Source of the DNA: a bacterium
GTDB taxonomy: Bacteria; JAMCPX01
Length of the DNA: 64,000 bases
Assembly: GCA_021787665.1 (NCBI GenBank)
Contig: JAJYLN010000006.1
Coordinates: 1-64,000, forward strand
Reading direction: 5' to 3'
Shown here in pieces: positions 7,239-16,904 of this stretch. The notes beneath the pieces are model-generated. The model did no database searches and had not been told where the DNA came from. It was given only the letters and a program-made list of their open reading frames with translations. Position 1 is the stretch's first letter, and each line of letters starts with the position of its first letter. The position numbers were made by a program, and so were the translations under genes.

Positions 7239-8648
7239 ATGATTCTCGCCGGCAAAAAGGTCGCGTCGAAAGAGCGGGTCGTCGTCAGGAGCCCCTACGA
7301 TACCAGCATAGTCGGAGAGGTCTCCAGGGCACTGGAGGTCGATGTCCAAAGGGCCGTGGAGACCGCGAGAAGAGGTTTTACCATACTCTCCGGACAGACC
7401 TCGTACGACAGATACAGGACCCTGACGAGGCTCGCCGGGATACTCTCGGAGCGCGCGGAGAGTATCGCAAGGACCATCTCGTCGGAGATGGGCAAGAGCA
7501 TCAGGGAAGCAAGGGCAGAGGTCGCCAGAGGCGTGGAAACGGTAACATGGTCTGCCGAAGAGGCCAAGAGGCTCTACGGCTCCACGGTGCCCATGGATGC
7601 CGCACCCACCGGCAGGGGCAAGGTAGGCCTTTACCTGCGGGTGCCCGTAGGTGTTATCGCGGCGATATCGCCGTTCAACTTTCCGCTGAACCTGTCCCTC
7701 CACAAGATCGCGCCGGCCTATGCGGCGGGTAACGCCTTCATACTGAAGCCCGCAGAGTCGACCTCCCTGACCGGCGAGATGATAGGCGAGGCGTTCGTGG
7801 ATGCAGGCGCGGTACCGGAGGCCGTGAACGTCCTTACGGGATCCGGCTCGCAGATCGGCCGCGCGCTCGTATCACACCCCGGCATACGGCTCATCACCTT
7901 CACCGGCAGCAGGGACGTCGGCGAGTGGATCACGAGGAACGCGGGGCTGAAGCGGGTGGTCATGGAGCTCGGCTCGAACTCCGCGGTAGTGGTGTGCGGA
8001 GACGCGGTGCCGACGGGCATCGTAAAAAGGGTCGCCATGGGTGGCTACTCCCAGGCAGGGCAGGTCTGCATATCCGTGCAGAGGGTCTATGTGCACGAGA
8101 GCATATTCGACACATTCGTCGACCTGCTGGGACAGCAGGTCAGGTCCCTCAAAACGGGCGATCCGCTCGACGAGTCCACGGACGTGGGCCCGCTCATAGC
8201 CGGCAAGGAAGTGGAGCGGGTGAGGTCATGGATAGACGAGGCGGTCAGCAACGGCGCAGAGCTGGTCTGCGGCGGCACCGTCAGGGGCAACGTGATGGCC
8301 CCGGCCGTGCTCGCCGACGCACGGGAGACGGACAGGGTCGTAAGGGACGAGCTGTTCGGCCCGGTCATCGTCGTGAACAGGTTCAGGGACGATGCCCAGG
8401 CGATAAAGATGGTAAACGACTCGAGGTACGGCCTGCAGGCGGGTGTCTATACCAACGATGTCGGCCGCGCCTTTAAGTACGCGAGGGAGCTCGACGTGGG
8501 CGGGGTACTGATCAACGAGATCCCGAACTTCCGGGTAGACCACATGCCGTACGGCGGCGTCAAAGAGTCAGGCATCGGCAGGGAGGGCCCGCGCTTCGCC
8601 GTGGAAGAGATGACCGAGATCAAGCTCGTCGTGTTCCACCTGGATTGA
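7239..8648 (+). CDS. NAD(P)-dependent aldehyde dehydrogenase (GapN / lactaldehyde-dehydrogenase-like)
   Basis: 469 residues, full-length ALDH superfamily. Visible are the NAD-binding SPFNFPLN and LKPAESTSLTG segments, the general-base Glu in VMELGSNS (about residue 243), the catalytic Cys in GQVCISVQR (about residue 277), DPLDESTDVGPL, and the C-terminal MPYGGVKESGIGREG. Among subgroups it looks most like non-phosphorylating glyceraldehyde-3-phosphate dehydrogenases and archaeal lactaldehyde dehydrogenases. The preceding gluconeogenic FBP enzyme fits a triose substrate, but substrate choice cannot be read from the sequence. ATG at 7239 follows GGACGGAAGGG. Confidence 0.88.
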   Translation: MILAGKKVASKERVVVRSPYDTSIVGEVSRALEVDVQRAVETARRGFTILSGQTSYDRYRTLTRLAGILSERAESIARTISSEMGKSIREARAEVARGVETVTWSAEEAKRLYGSTVPMDAAPTGRGKVGLYLRVPVGVIAAISPFNFPLNLSLHKIAPAYAAGNAFILKPAESTSLTGEMIGEAFVDAGAVPEAVNVLTGSGSQIGRALVSHPGIRLITFTGSRDVGEWITRNAGLKRVVMELGSNSAVVVCGDAVPTGIVKRVAMGGYSQAGQVCISVQRVYVHESIFDTFVDLLGQQVRSLKTGDPLDESTDVGPLIAGKEVERVRSWIDEAVSNGAELVCGGTVRGNVMAPAVLADARETDRVVRDELFGPVIVVNRFRDDAQAIKMVNDSRYGLQAGVYTNDVGRAFKYARELDVGGVLINEIPNFRVDHMPYGGVKESGIGREGPRFAVEEMTEIKLVVFHLD

Positions 8649-8790
8649 CCCCTGAGTTTCCCCTTAGTACGTTTTTCTTGGGGGAATTGTTCGGGGCTCA
8701 TGGCTACCCCCATGTACCTGACGCCGACGATGTTCTTTTCGTTGAAGCAGCCCTATCCAGAAATGGGCTGCAGGAGAGAGGGAGTTGAAA

Positions 8791-9243
8791 GAGATGTCAA
8801 ATGTCAAAGGGTACGCCAGAAACGGTATCACCCCGTCCCAGTTCCGCCGCCACAGATCCCCGATCGTCGGCTACTTGCTGTCCCAGACTGCACAAAATGC
8901 CTTCAGGCTTTCTTGTGCTGCTTCCGCAGTCGGCGGCACTATAGATTGGCTTGAGGGCTTCTACGACCGCTTTGCGGTCCTTCCAGGACACATATTTCAG
9001 CGAATTCCGGCTCCTATGCACGATACACAACTGTACCTGCGTTGGGGGATAAACACCCGCTATTGTCTCGCTGAATCCCTTTAAACCATCCACGCAGATG
9101 ATAAAGATATCTTCCACCCCGCGGTTCTTCAGTTCCGTCAATATCATGGCCCAGAATTTGGCCCCCTCCGTCTGGGCTATCCACATCCCCAGGACGTCCT
9201 TCTGCCCATCCAGTCCGACGCCCCGTTCCTCCGGGGATACCAT
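8791..9243 (-). pseudogene. IS256-family transposase remnant
   Basis: The intact part reads LDGQKDVLGMWIAQTEGAKF and continues with a CVDGLKGF motif (second catalytic Asp of the DDE triad), VQLCIVHRSRNSLKYVSWKD and LKPIYSA. After that the frame shifts by one and the expected text EAAQESLKAFCAVW, then (past an in-frame TAG) PTIGDLWRRNWDGVIPFLAYP, continues to about 8791. The N-terminal third with the first Asp and the C-terminal third are missing, and no terminal inverted repeats or target duplication were found. It is therefore a fragment with a frameshift and a nonsense codon, immobile by itself. Confidence 0.88.
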
Positions 9244-9599
9244 GCTGGAGTGACAGCAATATGTCAGTGATCAAATTACACTCTATTTTGGTTTGTCTCA
9301 TCGTACCCTGTTGTACAGGACGGATTATTTTAATAGCGGTTTAACGCAGTACAACCTTCAATGCATAGGTGAACTTAACCCACGGTATCCTCTATGTAAT
9401 GGCTCATGCCGCGCATTCTTCACCCTTCGTTCGGCCTTCTGATAGGCAAGATCGCGGACTCCAAGAAAAATGATAAAGGCAGTAGGCTGGTGTACCTCGA
9501 TAAGATGGCACCGTCTATAGGCAATAGTACGACGATTGAGGTCATAAGCATAGACAACCTTGTGCATTACAGATGCCGTTTGAGGAGTGAGGGGAAAGG
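9244..9599 (+). other. gene-free stretch
   Basis: Short open frames exist on both strands but none has a ribosome-binding site, a recognisable domain or a plausible promoter. The left end probably holds unrecognisable remains of the transposase; the right end leads into the kdsB promoter. Confidence 0.5.
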
Positions 9600-9628
9600 T
9601 TGACTTGCCGTGAATGCGCATCTACCAT
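9600..9628 (+). promoter_or_regulatory. kdsB promoter giving a leaderless start
   Basis: -35 TTGACT (9600-9605), 17-base spacer, -10 TACCAT (9623-9628), then 7 bases to the ATG at 9636. A GAGGT lies only 3 bases before that ATG, too close for normal Shine-Dalgarno pairing. Confidence 0.6.
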
Positions 9629-9635
9629 GAGGTCC

Positions 9636-10385
9636 ATGGATGATGTGACTGTTATTATACCTGCGCGGTACAACTCAAAGCGGCTGCCAGGAAAGCCCCT
9701 CTTAAAGCTCGGAGACAGGACGATCATCCAACACGTCTATGAGAACGCCGCAGCATCAAGGCTCGTCAGCAGAGTCGTCGTCGCGACCGATGACAGACGC
9801 ATCTACGACACAGTCAGAGACTTCGGCGGTGATTGTATCATGACGCCGAAAGGCATAAGCAGCGGAACCGACAGGGTGGCCTATGCCGCAAAAGATATAC
9901 GCACAAAGCTGATAATGAACCTTCAGGGAGACGAGCCCTTCCTCACCCCCGCTATCTTCGATACAGGTCTGCGTACTGCCCTGGCAGACCGACGTGGGAG
10001 CGATGTGGTAACACTCGCCTCGAAGATAAGGACGGCCAGGGAGCTCGAGAACCCAAACCATGTTAAAGTCGTCATGGACAGGCAGGGACACGCCCTCTAC
10101 TTTTCGCGCTTCCCCATACCGTTTGTAAGGGACAATAAGGGAAAACTTGTCAAAACAGTAAAAAACCACTACAGACATATCGGTATATACATTTTCCGAC
10201 GTAAGGTACTGCTCGGATTCATAAAGCTGGCGCCGTCACTGCTCGAGAGGATGGAGCGCCTCGAACAGTTGCGAATGTTGGAAAACGGCTACAGGATAAC
10301 GGTCGTCGTTACCGGAAACCCGCCCGCCGGGATCGACACCCCGAATGATATGGAAAGGGCGAGGGGAATCGTAGCGGGTAGATAA
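9636..10385 (+). CDS. kdsB: 3-deoxy-manno-octulosonate cytidylyltransferase (CMP-KDO synthetase)
   Basis: 249 residues. Activates KDO with CTP for inner-core lipopolysaccharide. The nucleotidyltransferase signature [17 protein letters not shown] is at the N-terminus, followed by [41 protein letters not shown] and [12 protein letters not shown], all diagnostic for KdsB. The start at 9636 puts the conserved strand at residue 5 as usual and coincides with the predicted transcription start; an ATG at 9627 is inside the promoter. It is followed 10 bases later by pyrG, a pairing common in Gram-negative bacteria. kdsA, often next in this order, is absent here. Confidence 0.95.
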   Translation: MDDVTVIIPARYNSKRLPGKPLLKLGDRTIIQHVYENAAASRLVSRVVVATDDRRIYDTVRDFGGDCIMTPKGISSGTDRVAYAAKDIRTKLIMNLQGDEPFLTPAIFDTGLRTALADRRGSDVVTLASKIRTARELENPNHVKVVMDRQGHALYFSRFPIPFVRDNKGKLVKTVKNHYRHIGIYIFRRKVLLGFIKLAPSLLERMERLEQLRMLENGYRITVVVTGNPPAGIDTPNDMERARGIVAGR

Positions 10386-10395
10386 GGAAGGAATC

Positions 10396-12000
10396 ATGAA
10401 ATCGAAATTCATATTCGTGACAGGTGGGGTTGTTTCCTCGCTCGGTAAGGGCATAGCGTCGTCTTCCATAGCGGCACTGCTGCAGGCCAGAGGCCTTAAC
10501 GTAACGATCCAGAAACTCGACCCGTACATCAACGTCGATCCCGGGACTATGAACCCCTACCAGCACGGCGAGGTGTTCGTAACCGACGACGGCGCAGAGA
10601 CGGACCTCGACCTCGGCCATTACGAGCGGTTCACGAACATCAACATAACGCACTCGAACAATGTGACCGCAGGCCAGGTATACGACACCGTCATAAACAA
10701 GGAGCGGAAAGGGGAATATCTGGGCGGTACCGTGCAGGTCATCCCTCATATAACTGATGAGATTAAGCACCGGATAAGAGAGAATGCCAAGGGCAGGGAC
10801 ATCGCCATCATAGAGATCGGAGGGACCGTGGGGGATATCGAGAGTCTTCCGTTCCTCGAGGCCATCAGGCAGATCAAAAAAGACGTCGGTCCGGAGAACG
10901 TCCTCTACGTGCACCTCACACTCGTTCCGTACATAAAAGGATCGGGCGAACTAAAGACAAAGCCGACCCAGCACTCCGTAAAAGAGCTCAGGGCCATCGG
11001 CATCCAGCCCGATATTCTGCTGTGCAGAACGGACAGACAGATAGACAAAGACCTTAAGGCGAAGATTGCATTGTTCAGCGATGTGGATCAGGCCGCCGTG
11101 ATAGCAGCCATCGACGTCGAGTCTATATACGATGTGCCCATGGTATTCCACGCCGAGGGACTCGACGAGAAGATCATCGAGAAGCTGCACATCTGGACCG
11201 GTGCTCCTGATCTTTCGAAATGGGAGTCCCTCTCGAAGAAGTCCGCCGGAATAAAGGACCATGTGACGATAGGGGTCGTCGGCAAGTATGTACATCTGAA
11301 GGACTCCTACAAGAGCCTCCATGAAGCGCTGACGCACGGCGGTATTGCAAACAACGTCAGGGTCGACCATAAGTACATAGACTCCGAGGAGATGGAGAAG
11401 GAGGGTGCTGCAAAGTTCCTGAGCGACGTGGACGGCATCCTCGTACCCGGCGGGTTCGGCAACAGAGGTATCGAAGGCAAGGTCCTTGCCGCAAGGTACG
11501 CGAGGGAAAGGAAGATACCGTACTTCGGTATATGTCTCGGCATGCAGATCGCTGTTATCGAGTTCGCTCGCCACGTCCTCAACATAAGAGACGCGAACAG
11601 CAGCGAGTTCGACCCGGCGACCAAAAACCCCGTAATTGATCTGATGCCGGAACAACAGAGCACTATGCAACTCGGGGCAACGATGAGGCTCGGTGCCTAC
11701 GAGTGCAGGATCAAGCCTGGCACACACGCAGCCAGGGCATACGGCAAAGACACGGTACAGGAGAGGCACCGGCACAGGTACGAGTTTAACAATACCTACC
11801 GAAATGATTTTATAGCCAAAGGCATGGTCATAAGCGGAGAGTATCCGGCCAAGGAGCTCGTCGAGATCATCGAGCTAAAAAACCACCCGTGGTTCCTTGG
11901 CTGCCAGTTCCACCCGGAATTCAAGTCAAGGCCTATTGCCCCACACCCGCTGTTCGCACAATTCATAAAGGCTTCTATAAAGAAGAATGCCCGTCACTAA
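10396..12000 (+). CDS. pyrG: CTP synthase
   Basis: 534 residues, normal length. Aminates UTP to CTP using glutamine. The N-terminal amidoligase domain begins [17 protein letters not shown] with the P-loop and contains [14 protein letters not shown]. The C-terminal class I glutaminase domain has [10 protein letters not shown], nucleophile Cys near residue 380 in GICLGMQ, and the His/Glu pair near 506-508 in [16 protein letters not shown] lies 7-8 bases before the ATG. Together with kdsB it supplies CTP and uses it for CMP-KDO. Confidence 0.98.
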   Translation: MKSKFIFVTGGVVSSLGKGIASSSIAALLQARGLNVTIQKLDPYINVDPGTMNPYQHGEVFVTDDGAETDLDLGHYERFTNINITHSNNVTAGQVYDTVINKERKGEYLGGTVQVIPHITDEIKHRIRENAKGRDIAIIEIGGTVGDIESLPFLEAIRQIKKDVGPENVLYVHLTLVPYIKGSGELKTKPTQHSVKELRAIGIQPDILLCRTDRQIDKDLKAKIALFSDVDQAAVIAAIDVESIYDVPMVFHAEGLDEKIIEKLHIWTGAPDLSKWESLSKKSAGIKDHVTIGVVGKYVHLKDSYKSLHEALTHGGIANNVRVDHKYIDSEEMEKEGAAKFLSDVDGILVPGGFGNRGIEGKVLAARYARERKIPYFGICLGMQIAVIEFARHVLNIRDANSSEFDPATKNPVIDLMPEQQSTMQLGATMRLGAYECRIKPGTHAARAYGKDTVQERHRHRYEFNNTYRNDFIAKGMVISGEYPAKELVEIIELKNHPWFLGCQFHPEFKSRPIAPHPLFAQFIKASIKKNARH

Positions 12001-12021
12001 AGGCCCCGCGCTCCTTACCCG

Positions 12022-12049
12022 TTCACTTTTGATAACTATGCGTTATGTT
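12022..12049 (+). promoter_or_regulatory. promoter of the DUF2156 gene
   Basis: -35 TTCACT (12022-12027), 16-base spacer, -10 TATGTT (12044-12049), then 7 bases to the ATG at 12057. No Shine-Dalgarno sequence. Confidence 0.45.
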
Positions 12050-12056
12050 ATACAGT

Positions 12057-12980
12057 ATGGATCCTAGTATCTTACTCAAAAACGGGATAGCTGTCTTTCC
12101 CGATTTCATCGATATTGATCTGGGGATGAAACCGTACTTCGATGGGCTCTTGACACTCCAGGCTCCCCTGGCATCCGAGTACACCTTTACCAATATCTTT
12201 ATATGGAGACACCTGTACAGATTCAGGGCATGTTCCCTGGATGGGGCACTCTGCATCAAGGGCGTCGATCGCAGCGGCGTTGAGTTCCTCATGATCGTGG
12301 CGAAGGACACCGGCGCGTATGTCGATACGGTCCAACGGATCTCAGATAGGTACAGAAGGGAAAGCGGCACGGTGAGGCTTTTCAGGGTCGAAGAACGGTT
12401 CGTAGAGCCATTGAAACGCACCTTCCCCGCCATGACCACTGAGGATGATAGGGACAACTCTGACTATGTCTACCTGTCATCAGACCTCATAGACCTTAAA
12501 GGGAGAAAGTACGACGGCAAGCGTAACCACATCAAGCGTTTCAGGGAACGATACACCTACGACTATGCGCCTATCACGGACGCCTTGAGAGACGAGTGCG
12601 TGGAGCTCACGGAGGTATGGCATAAAACAAAGGGCAGCGATGGGATCGAAGCGGACATCACGGCGACCAGAGAGGCCATTACAAACTTTGGCCCCTTGGG
12701 ACTGACCGGCGGCGTGATACGCATAGACGGGAAGGTGCGTGCGTTTTCGATAGCCGAGCGTTTGAACGCAGAAACAGCAGTGATACATATAGAAAAATAC
12801 GACCCTTCATACGAGGGCCTTGCGCAGGTGATGAACCAGCAGTTGTGTTCACAAGCATGCAGCGCATTCAAGTATATCAACCGTGAACAGGACATGGGCA
12901 TCCAGGGCCTGCGAAGATCCAAGCTGTCGTACAATCCCGCATTTCTGCTCAACAAGTACAAAATAATAATCGGCCCATAA
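12057..12980 (+). CDS. DUF2156 (phosphatidylglycerol lysyltransferase-like) protein
   Basis: About 307 residues, soluble. The C-terminal motif YINREQDMGIQGLRRSKLSY followed by NPAFLLNKY is the hallmark of DUF2156, a double-GNAT-fold family related to the catalytic domain of MprF and to peptidoglycan aminoacyl transferases. The middle holds KGRKYDGKRNHIKRF, also typical. Unlike MprF there are no membrane helices. The acceptor and donor are unknown. The start at 12057 (MDPSILLKNG) fits the promoter position; an ATG at 12045 lies within it. Monocistronic. Confidence 0.85.
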   Translation: MDPSILLKNGIAVFPDFIDIDLGMKPYFDGLLTLQAPLASEYTFTNIFIWRHLYRFRACSLDGALCIKGVDRSGVEFLMIVAKDTGAYVDTVQRISDRYRRESGTVRLFRVEERFVEPLKRTFPAMTTEDDRDNSDYVYLSSDLIDLKGRKYDGKRNHIKRFRERYTYDYAPITDALRDECVELTEVWHKTKGSDGIEADITATREAITNFGPLGLTGGVIRIDGKVRAFSIAERLNAETAVIHIEKYDPSYEGLAQVMNQQLCSQACSAFKYINREQDMGIQGLRRSKLSYNPAFLLNKYKIIIGP

Positions 12981-13065
12981 TGGGATTCTTCTCACTTTGA
13001 TTTGACAACACGGCGGGTGAGGATACATAGTACGGACATGACACTACGAAAGGAGAGTCGACACC

Positions 13066-14910
13066 ATGAACTCAGTGTACCTCCTGCTCGCCGGACTCGG
13101 GGTGTTCGCGCTCGGCTACAGGTACTACTCCGCATTCATTGCCGCCAAGGTACTGAGCCTCGATGAGGCAAGAAAAACACCTGCCCATACGAGAAGTGAC
13201 GGCAGGGACTATGTACCGACAAACAGATTTGTCCTGTTCGGTCATCACTTCGCAGCGATTGCCGGCGCCGGACCGCTCATAGGTCCGGTACTCGCCGCAC
13301 AGTTCGGTTTCCTGCCAGGAGCAATCTGGATCATCTTCGGTGCCGTGTTCGCGGGCGCTGTCCACGATATGGTCATCCTCTTCGCATCGGTGCGCAACGG
13401 CGGAGAAGCGCTGCACAACATAGCGCGGAGGTATATGGGCAGGCTCAGCGGCATAACGACCGCACTTGCTACACTCTTTATCATCGTCACCGCCCTTGCA
13501 GGTCTTGCCATAGCCGTCGTGAACTCCATGAACGAGAGTTCGTGGGGCACCTTCACGATCGGCTTCACTATACCGGTCGCGCTGTTTGTGGGATGGTACC
13601 TGAAGGGACCGAGGTCTGAGAAGATCATCGGGGCCAGCGTCATCGGCGTCGTGCTCGTCCTTCTCGGCGTGGTCTTCGGCAGGGTCATCCAGCAATCGGC
13701 CCTTTCGCCGTGGCTCATGTTCTCAAAACACCAGCTCTCGATCATGCTCGCCGTATACGGGTTCGCGGCGTCCGTGTTACCGGTATGGCTCTTGCTTGCG
13801 CCGAGGGACTACCTGAGCACGTACATGAAGCTCGGGACAATCTTCCTGCTCGCCATAGGCATATTCATTGCACACCCCTACCTCCAGATGCCCGCGGTGA
13901 CCCAATTCGTACACGGCGGCGGGCCTATAATACCCGGCAAGGTATGGCCGTACGTGTTCATTACTATCGCGTGTGGCGCTATCTCGGGTTTTCATTCTCT
14001 TATAAGCTCCGGCACGACACCGAAGATGCTCTCGAACGAGAGGGACATCCGGTTTATAGGCTACGGTGCCATGGTCACGGAAGGGTTCGTTGCCCTGATG
14101 GCGCTGATAGCCGCGAGTGTCCTGCCCCCGGGCGACTACTTCGCGATCAATACCGCGCACGCAGTGTTCGCAAAGCTGGGGATGTCCACGGTGCATATGG
14201 ATGCGCTCTCGAAGCTGGTAGGCGAACACATCGCCGGCAGGCCTGGTGGCGCTGTCTCGCTGGCGGTCGGCATGGCTTACATCTTCGGCAATATACCGGG
14301 GCTCAAGACGCTCATGTCATACTGGTATCACTTTGCTATCATGTTTGAGGCCCTGTTCATACTCACGACTATCGATGCGGGCACAAGGGTCGGCAGGTAT
14401 ATACTACAGGAATCCGTCGGTACCTTTATACCGAAGCTCAAGGATCTCTCGTGGTGGCCGGGCGTAATCCTGACGAGTGCGATGATATCCATCGCCTGGG
14501 GATACCTGCTGTACTTCGGCAGTATTGGCACGATCTGGCCCATGTTCGGTGTTGCGAACCAGCTCCTCGCTGTCATTGCCCTGACCATTGGTACGACCTT
14601 CCTGTTGAGCCATTCTCCCAAGAGGGCGTACGGCCTGATAACCTTCATTCCGTTCGTCTTCATGCTCGTCGTCACGTTCACGGCCGGGGTTGAGAACATA
14701 GGAAACATCTACCTGCCGCAGGCCACGACAACGGCGTACGTGAATATGGTTCTCACAACGGCCATGCTCGTCCTCGTGTTTCTTATCGCGGCCGATGGCA
14801 TAAGAAAGTGGATCGCCATACTTTCGGGCAGAGGCACACCCATTACCCCGGGTGCGACGACTGACAGGGTGCCCGATGACGTCAGACGCTCGGTAGATAA
14901 CCTGGATTAG
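13066..14910 (+). CDS. cstA: CstA family carbon-starvation / pyruvate transporter
   Basis: 614 residues with about 16 hydrophobic segments. The N-terminal half carries the CstA signature YVPTNRFVLFGHHFAAIAGA, then GPLIGPVLAAQFGFLPG, GAVHDMVILFAS and HSLISSGTTPKML. Family members import pyruvate or peptides when preferred carbon is scarce. AAAGGAGAG precedes the ATG by 9 bases. It stands alone, without the btsSR/yehTS-type sensor genes that control E. coli homologues. The C-terminal segment after residue 560 is short and ends hydrophilic in the cytoplasm. Confidence 0.95.
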   Translation: MNSVYLLLAGLGVFALGYRYYSAFIAAKVLSLDEARKTPAHTRSDGRDYVPTNRFVLFGHHFAAIAGAGPLIGPVLAAQFGFLPGAIWIIFGAVFAGAVHDMVILFASVRNGGEALHNIARRYMGRLSGITTALATLFIIVTALAGLAIAVVNSMNESSWGTFTIGFTIPVALFVGWYLKGPRSEKIIGASVIGVVLVLLGVVFGRVIQQSALSPWLMFSKHQLSIMLAVYGFAASVLPVWLLLAPRDYLSTYMKLGTIFLLAIGIFIAHPYLQMPAVTQFVHGGGPIIPGKVWPYVFITIACGAISGFHSLISSGTTPKMLSNERDIRFIGYGAMVTEGFVALMALIAASVLPPGDYFAINTAHAVFAKLGMSTVHMDALSKLVGEHIAGRPGGAVSLAVGMAYIFGNIPGLKTLMSYWYHFAIMFEALFILTTIDAGTRVGRYILQESVGTFIPKLKDLSWWPGVILTSAMISIAWGYLLYFGSIGTIWPMFGVANQLLAVIALTIGTTFLLSHSPKRAYGLITFIPFVFMLVVTFTAGVENIGNIYLPQATTTAYVNMVLTTAMLVLVFLIAADGIRKWIAILSGRGTPITPGATTDRVPDDVRRSVDNLD

Positions 14911-15042
14911 GCACTCCTGTCTCAGCATATGGACCTGTCAAAGGTACCCTTGATAGCCCAACTTCCCCTTTCCCCAAAAGGGACAACCATCGATTCATAG
15001 TGCAGACATAGTAGAATCGGGGATCGCTCACAGCCGTGTCAC

Positions 15043-15078
15043 TTATTTGTTGACAAATAAATCAAAATACCTTAAACA
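15043..15078 (+). promoter_or_regulatory. palindromic operator overlapping the tetR-family promoter
   Basis: A perfect inverted repeat TTATTTGT-TG-ACAAATAA spans 15043-15060. It overlaps the -35 TTGACA (15050-15055); a 17-base spacer leads to -10 TAAACA (15073-15078), and the ATG follows 9 bases later. The placement suggests autorepression by the TetR-type protein it precedes. Confidence 0.65.
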
Positions 15079-15087
15079 GACTCCATC

Positions 15088-15714
15088 ATGAGCAGGAATC
15101 ATAGAAAAAAAGAGAAAGTGGACAGGATGAAAGAGCAGATCATCATGGCCGCGATAAAGGTCTATGCCGCAAAGGGCATGCAGGGCATACGCATAGCGGA
15201 CATCGCAAAGGAGGCGAAGGTCTCATACGGACTCGTGTATCACTACTTCAAAAACAAGGAGGATGTCCTAAATGCTATATTTTCCAAGAGCATCAACATC
15301 TTCCTGAAAGCGATAGAGAATACGTCCGTGCAGGAGAAGAGCCTGAGGGAGAAACTGACCTCGATAACAACGTTCTTGTTCAACGCGTGCCGCGAGCTGC
15401 CCGAGTTCATGTACGTCATTATGTTCGAGGTCATCTGGACGCCCAAGTTCCTCGAGACAAGGAACTTTATTACCTTTACCAAGGCGTTCACCACGTTCGA
15501 GAAGATCCTGATCGAGTTCAAGCAAAAGGGAGAACTCAGGAGCGATATCAATACGACGATAAGCACGTACATGTTTTTCGGGGGACTCGAAATGATCCTT
15601 ACCGGCATCGTCCTCAAGGCGATACCCGTGGAAAAGCAGGAGGTGTTCCAGAAGCTTTCGAGCACTTTCATCAGTCAGTACATTTACGGGTTGACCGTAA
15701 TGCAAGAGGCATAA
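15088..15714 (+). CDS. TetR/AcrR family transcriptional regulator
   Basis: 208 residues. The N-terminal helix-turn-helix is clear at about residues 30-62 (IRIADIAKEAKVSYGLVYHY then FKNKEDVLNAIF). The C-terminal ligand domain resembles TetR_C of fatty-acid regulators (FadR/PsrA/YsiA-like) only in general. It is followed 22 bases later by two acyl-CoA dehydrogenase genes on the same strand, so an acyl-CoA ligand and control of that operon are plausible. The start at 15088 follows the promoter without a Shine-Dalgarno site. Confidence 0.88.
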   Translation: MSRNHRKKEKVDRMKEQIIMAAIKVYAAKGMQGIRIADIAKEAKVSYGLVYHYFKNKEDVLNAIFSKSINIFLKAIENTSVQEKSLREKLTSITTFLFNACRELPEFMYVIMFEVIWTPKFLETRNFITFTKAFTTFEKILIEFKQKGELRSDINTTISTYMFFGGLEMILTGIVLKAIPVEKQEVFQKLSSTFISQYIYGLTVMQEA

Positions 15715-15736
15715 AAATCGAATAGGGAGGTTTGCG

Positions 15737-16894
15737 ATGGAGTTTAGTATTCCCAAGGAGAGTCTTGACTTTAAGGAAAGCGTTTACCGGTTCGCCTTGC
15801 GCGATATAGCGCCGGAGGTCCAGAAACCTGAGTACGACGAGAGGGAGGAGTTTGTCGTGGCGAGCTGGAGGAAGATGGCAGACTTCGGTCTCCTCGGCCT
15901 CCCGTACCCTGAGGAGTACGGCGGATCAGGAGCGAGCGTCCTGACCACTACACTGGCAGGAGAGGCACTCGGACACGCTGGTGTCGATGCCGGCCTCATG
16001 CTTTCATGGGGGGCACACATGATCCTGTGCGGCGTGCCGATCTGGCAGATGGGGACGGAGTCACAGAAGAAGAAGTACCTCCCGAAGCTTGCATCCGGGG
16101 AGTGGATAGGAGGCCTTGGGCTCACCGAGCCGAACGCCGGCTCTGACGCGGCCGGTATACAGACGACGGCGGTAAAAAAAGGCGATCGGTATATCCTGAA
16201 CGGAGCCAAGATGTTTATAACCAACGGACCGATCGGCAATGTGTTCGTCGTCGCCGCTGTTACCGATAAATCGAAGAAGGCCTTCGGGATAAGCGCCTTC
16301 ATCGTGGAAAAGGGGATGAAGGGTTTCTCGCCGGGCAAGAAGCTCTCCAAGCTCGGCGTCAGGACATCGCCGACTTCTGAGCTTATATTCGAGGACTGCG
16401 AGGTACCTGAAGAGAACCTGCTCGGCGAGCCCGACCTTGGCTTTGTGAACGTTATCAAGCTCACCCTGGAATGGGAGAGGAGCTGTCTGGTTGCCCCGGC
16501 CATAGGCGGTCTCGAACTGGGTCTGCAGAAGGCCATCGAATACGCAAAGCAGAGGAAGCAGTTCGGAAAGCCCATTATAAAGTTCCAGGCGGTCAGGCAC
16601 AAGATAGCGAACCTCAAGATGAACCTCGAGGCGGTCAGGCAGATCGTCTATAAGGTCGCATGGCTGAAGGACAAGGACATACCCGCGATGATGGAAGCAT
16701 CCGCGGCAAAGCTGTTCGTATCTGAGATGGCGGAGAAGATGTCGTCCGAGGTACTGCAAATATTCGGTGGGTACGGGTTCATAAAAGAGTATCTTGTGGA
16801 GAGAGGATACAGGGATTCCCGGCTTGCCTCGATAGGCGGTGGAACGTCGGAGATACAGCGCGGCATCATTGCACGCTCCATCATAAATTTTTAG
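15737..16894 (+). CDS. acyl-CoA dehydrogenase (isovaleryl/long-chain type catalytic base)
   Basis: 385 residues, complete FAD acyl-CoA dehydrogenase fold: GLPYPEEYGGSG, GGLGLTEPNAGSDAAG, LSKLGVRTSPTSEL, IFGGYGFIKEYLVER. At the usual catalytic position of short/medium-chain enzymes (Glu in EGTSEIQR) it has GGGTSEIQR, lacking the Glu. Instead LTLEWERSCLVAP supplies a Glu in helix G where isovaleryl- and long-chain acyl-CoA dehydrogenases carry theirs. The substrate may therefore be branched or long. GGGAGG lies 8 bases before the ATG. Probably transfers electrons to ETF. Confidence 0.9.
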   Translation: MEFSIPKESLDFKESVYRFALRDIAPEVQKPEYDEREEFVVASWRKMADFGLLGLPYPEEYGGSGASVLTTTLAGEALGHAGVDAGLMLSWGAHMILCGVPIWQMGTESQKKKYLPKLASGEWIGGLGLTEPNAGSDAAGIQTTAVKKGDRYILNGAKMFITNGPIGNVFVVAAVTDKSKKAFGISAFIVEKGMKGFSPGKKLSKLGVRTSPTSELIFEDCEVPEENLLGEPDLGFVNVIKLTLEWERSCLVAPAIGGLELGLQKAIEYAKQRKQFGKPIIKFQAVRHKIANLKMNLEAVRQIVYKVAWLKDKDIPAMMEASAAKLFVSEMAEKMSSEVLQIFGGYGFIKEYLVERGYRDSRLASIGGGTSEIQRGIIARSIINF

Positions 16895-16904
16895 GAGGAG
16901 AGAC

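Noticed and set aside
9358-9621. 87-codon frame on the minus strand before kdsB
   Set aside because: No ribosome-binding site, no recognised domain, and it overlaps the kdsB promoter.
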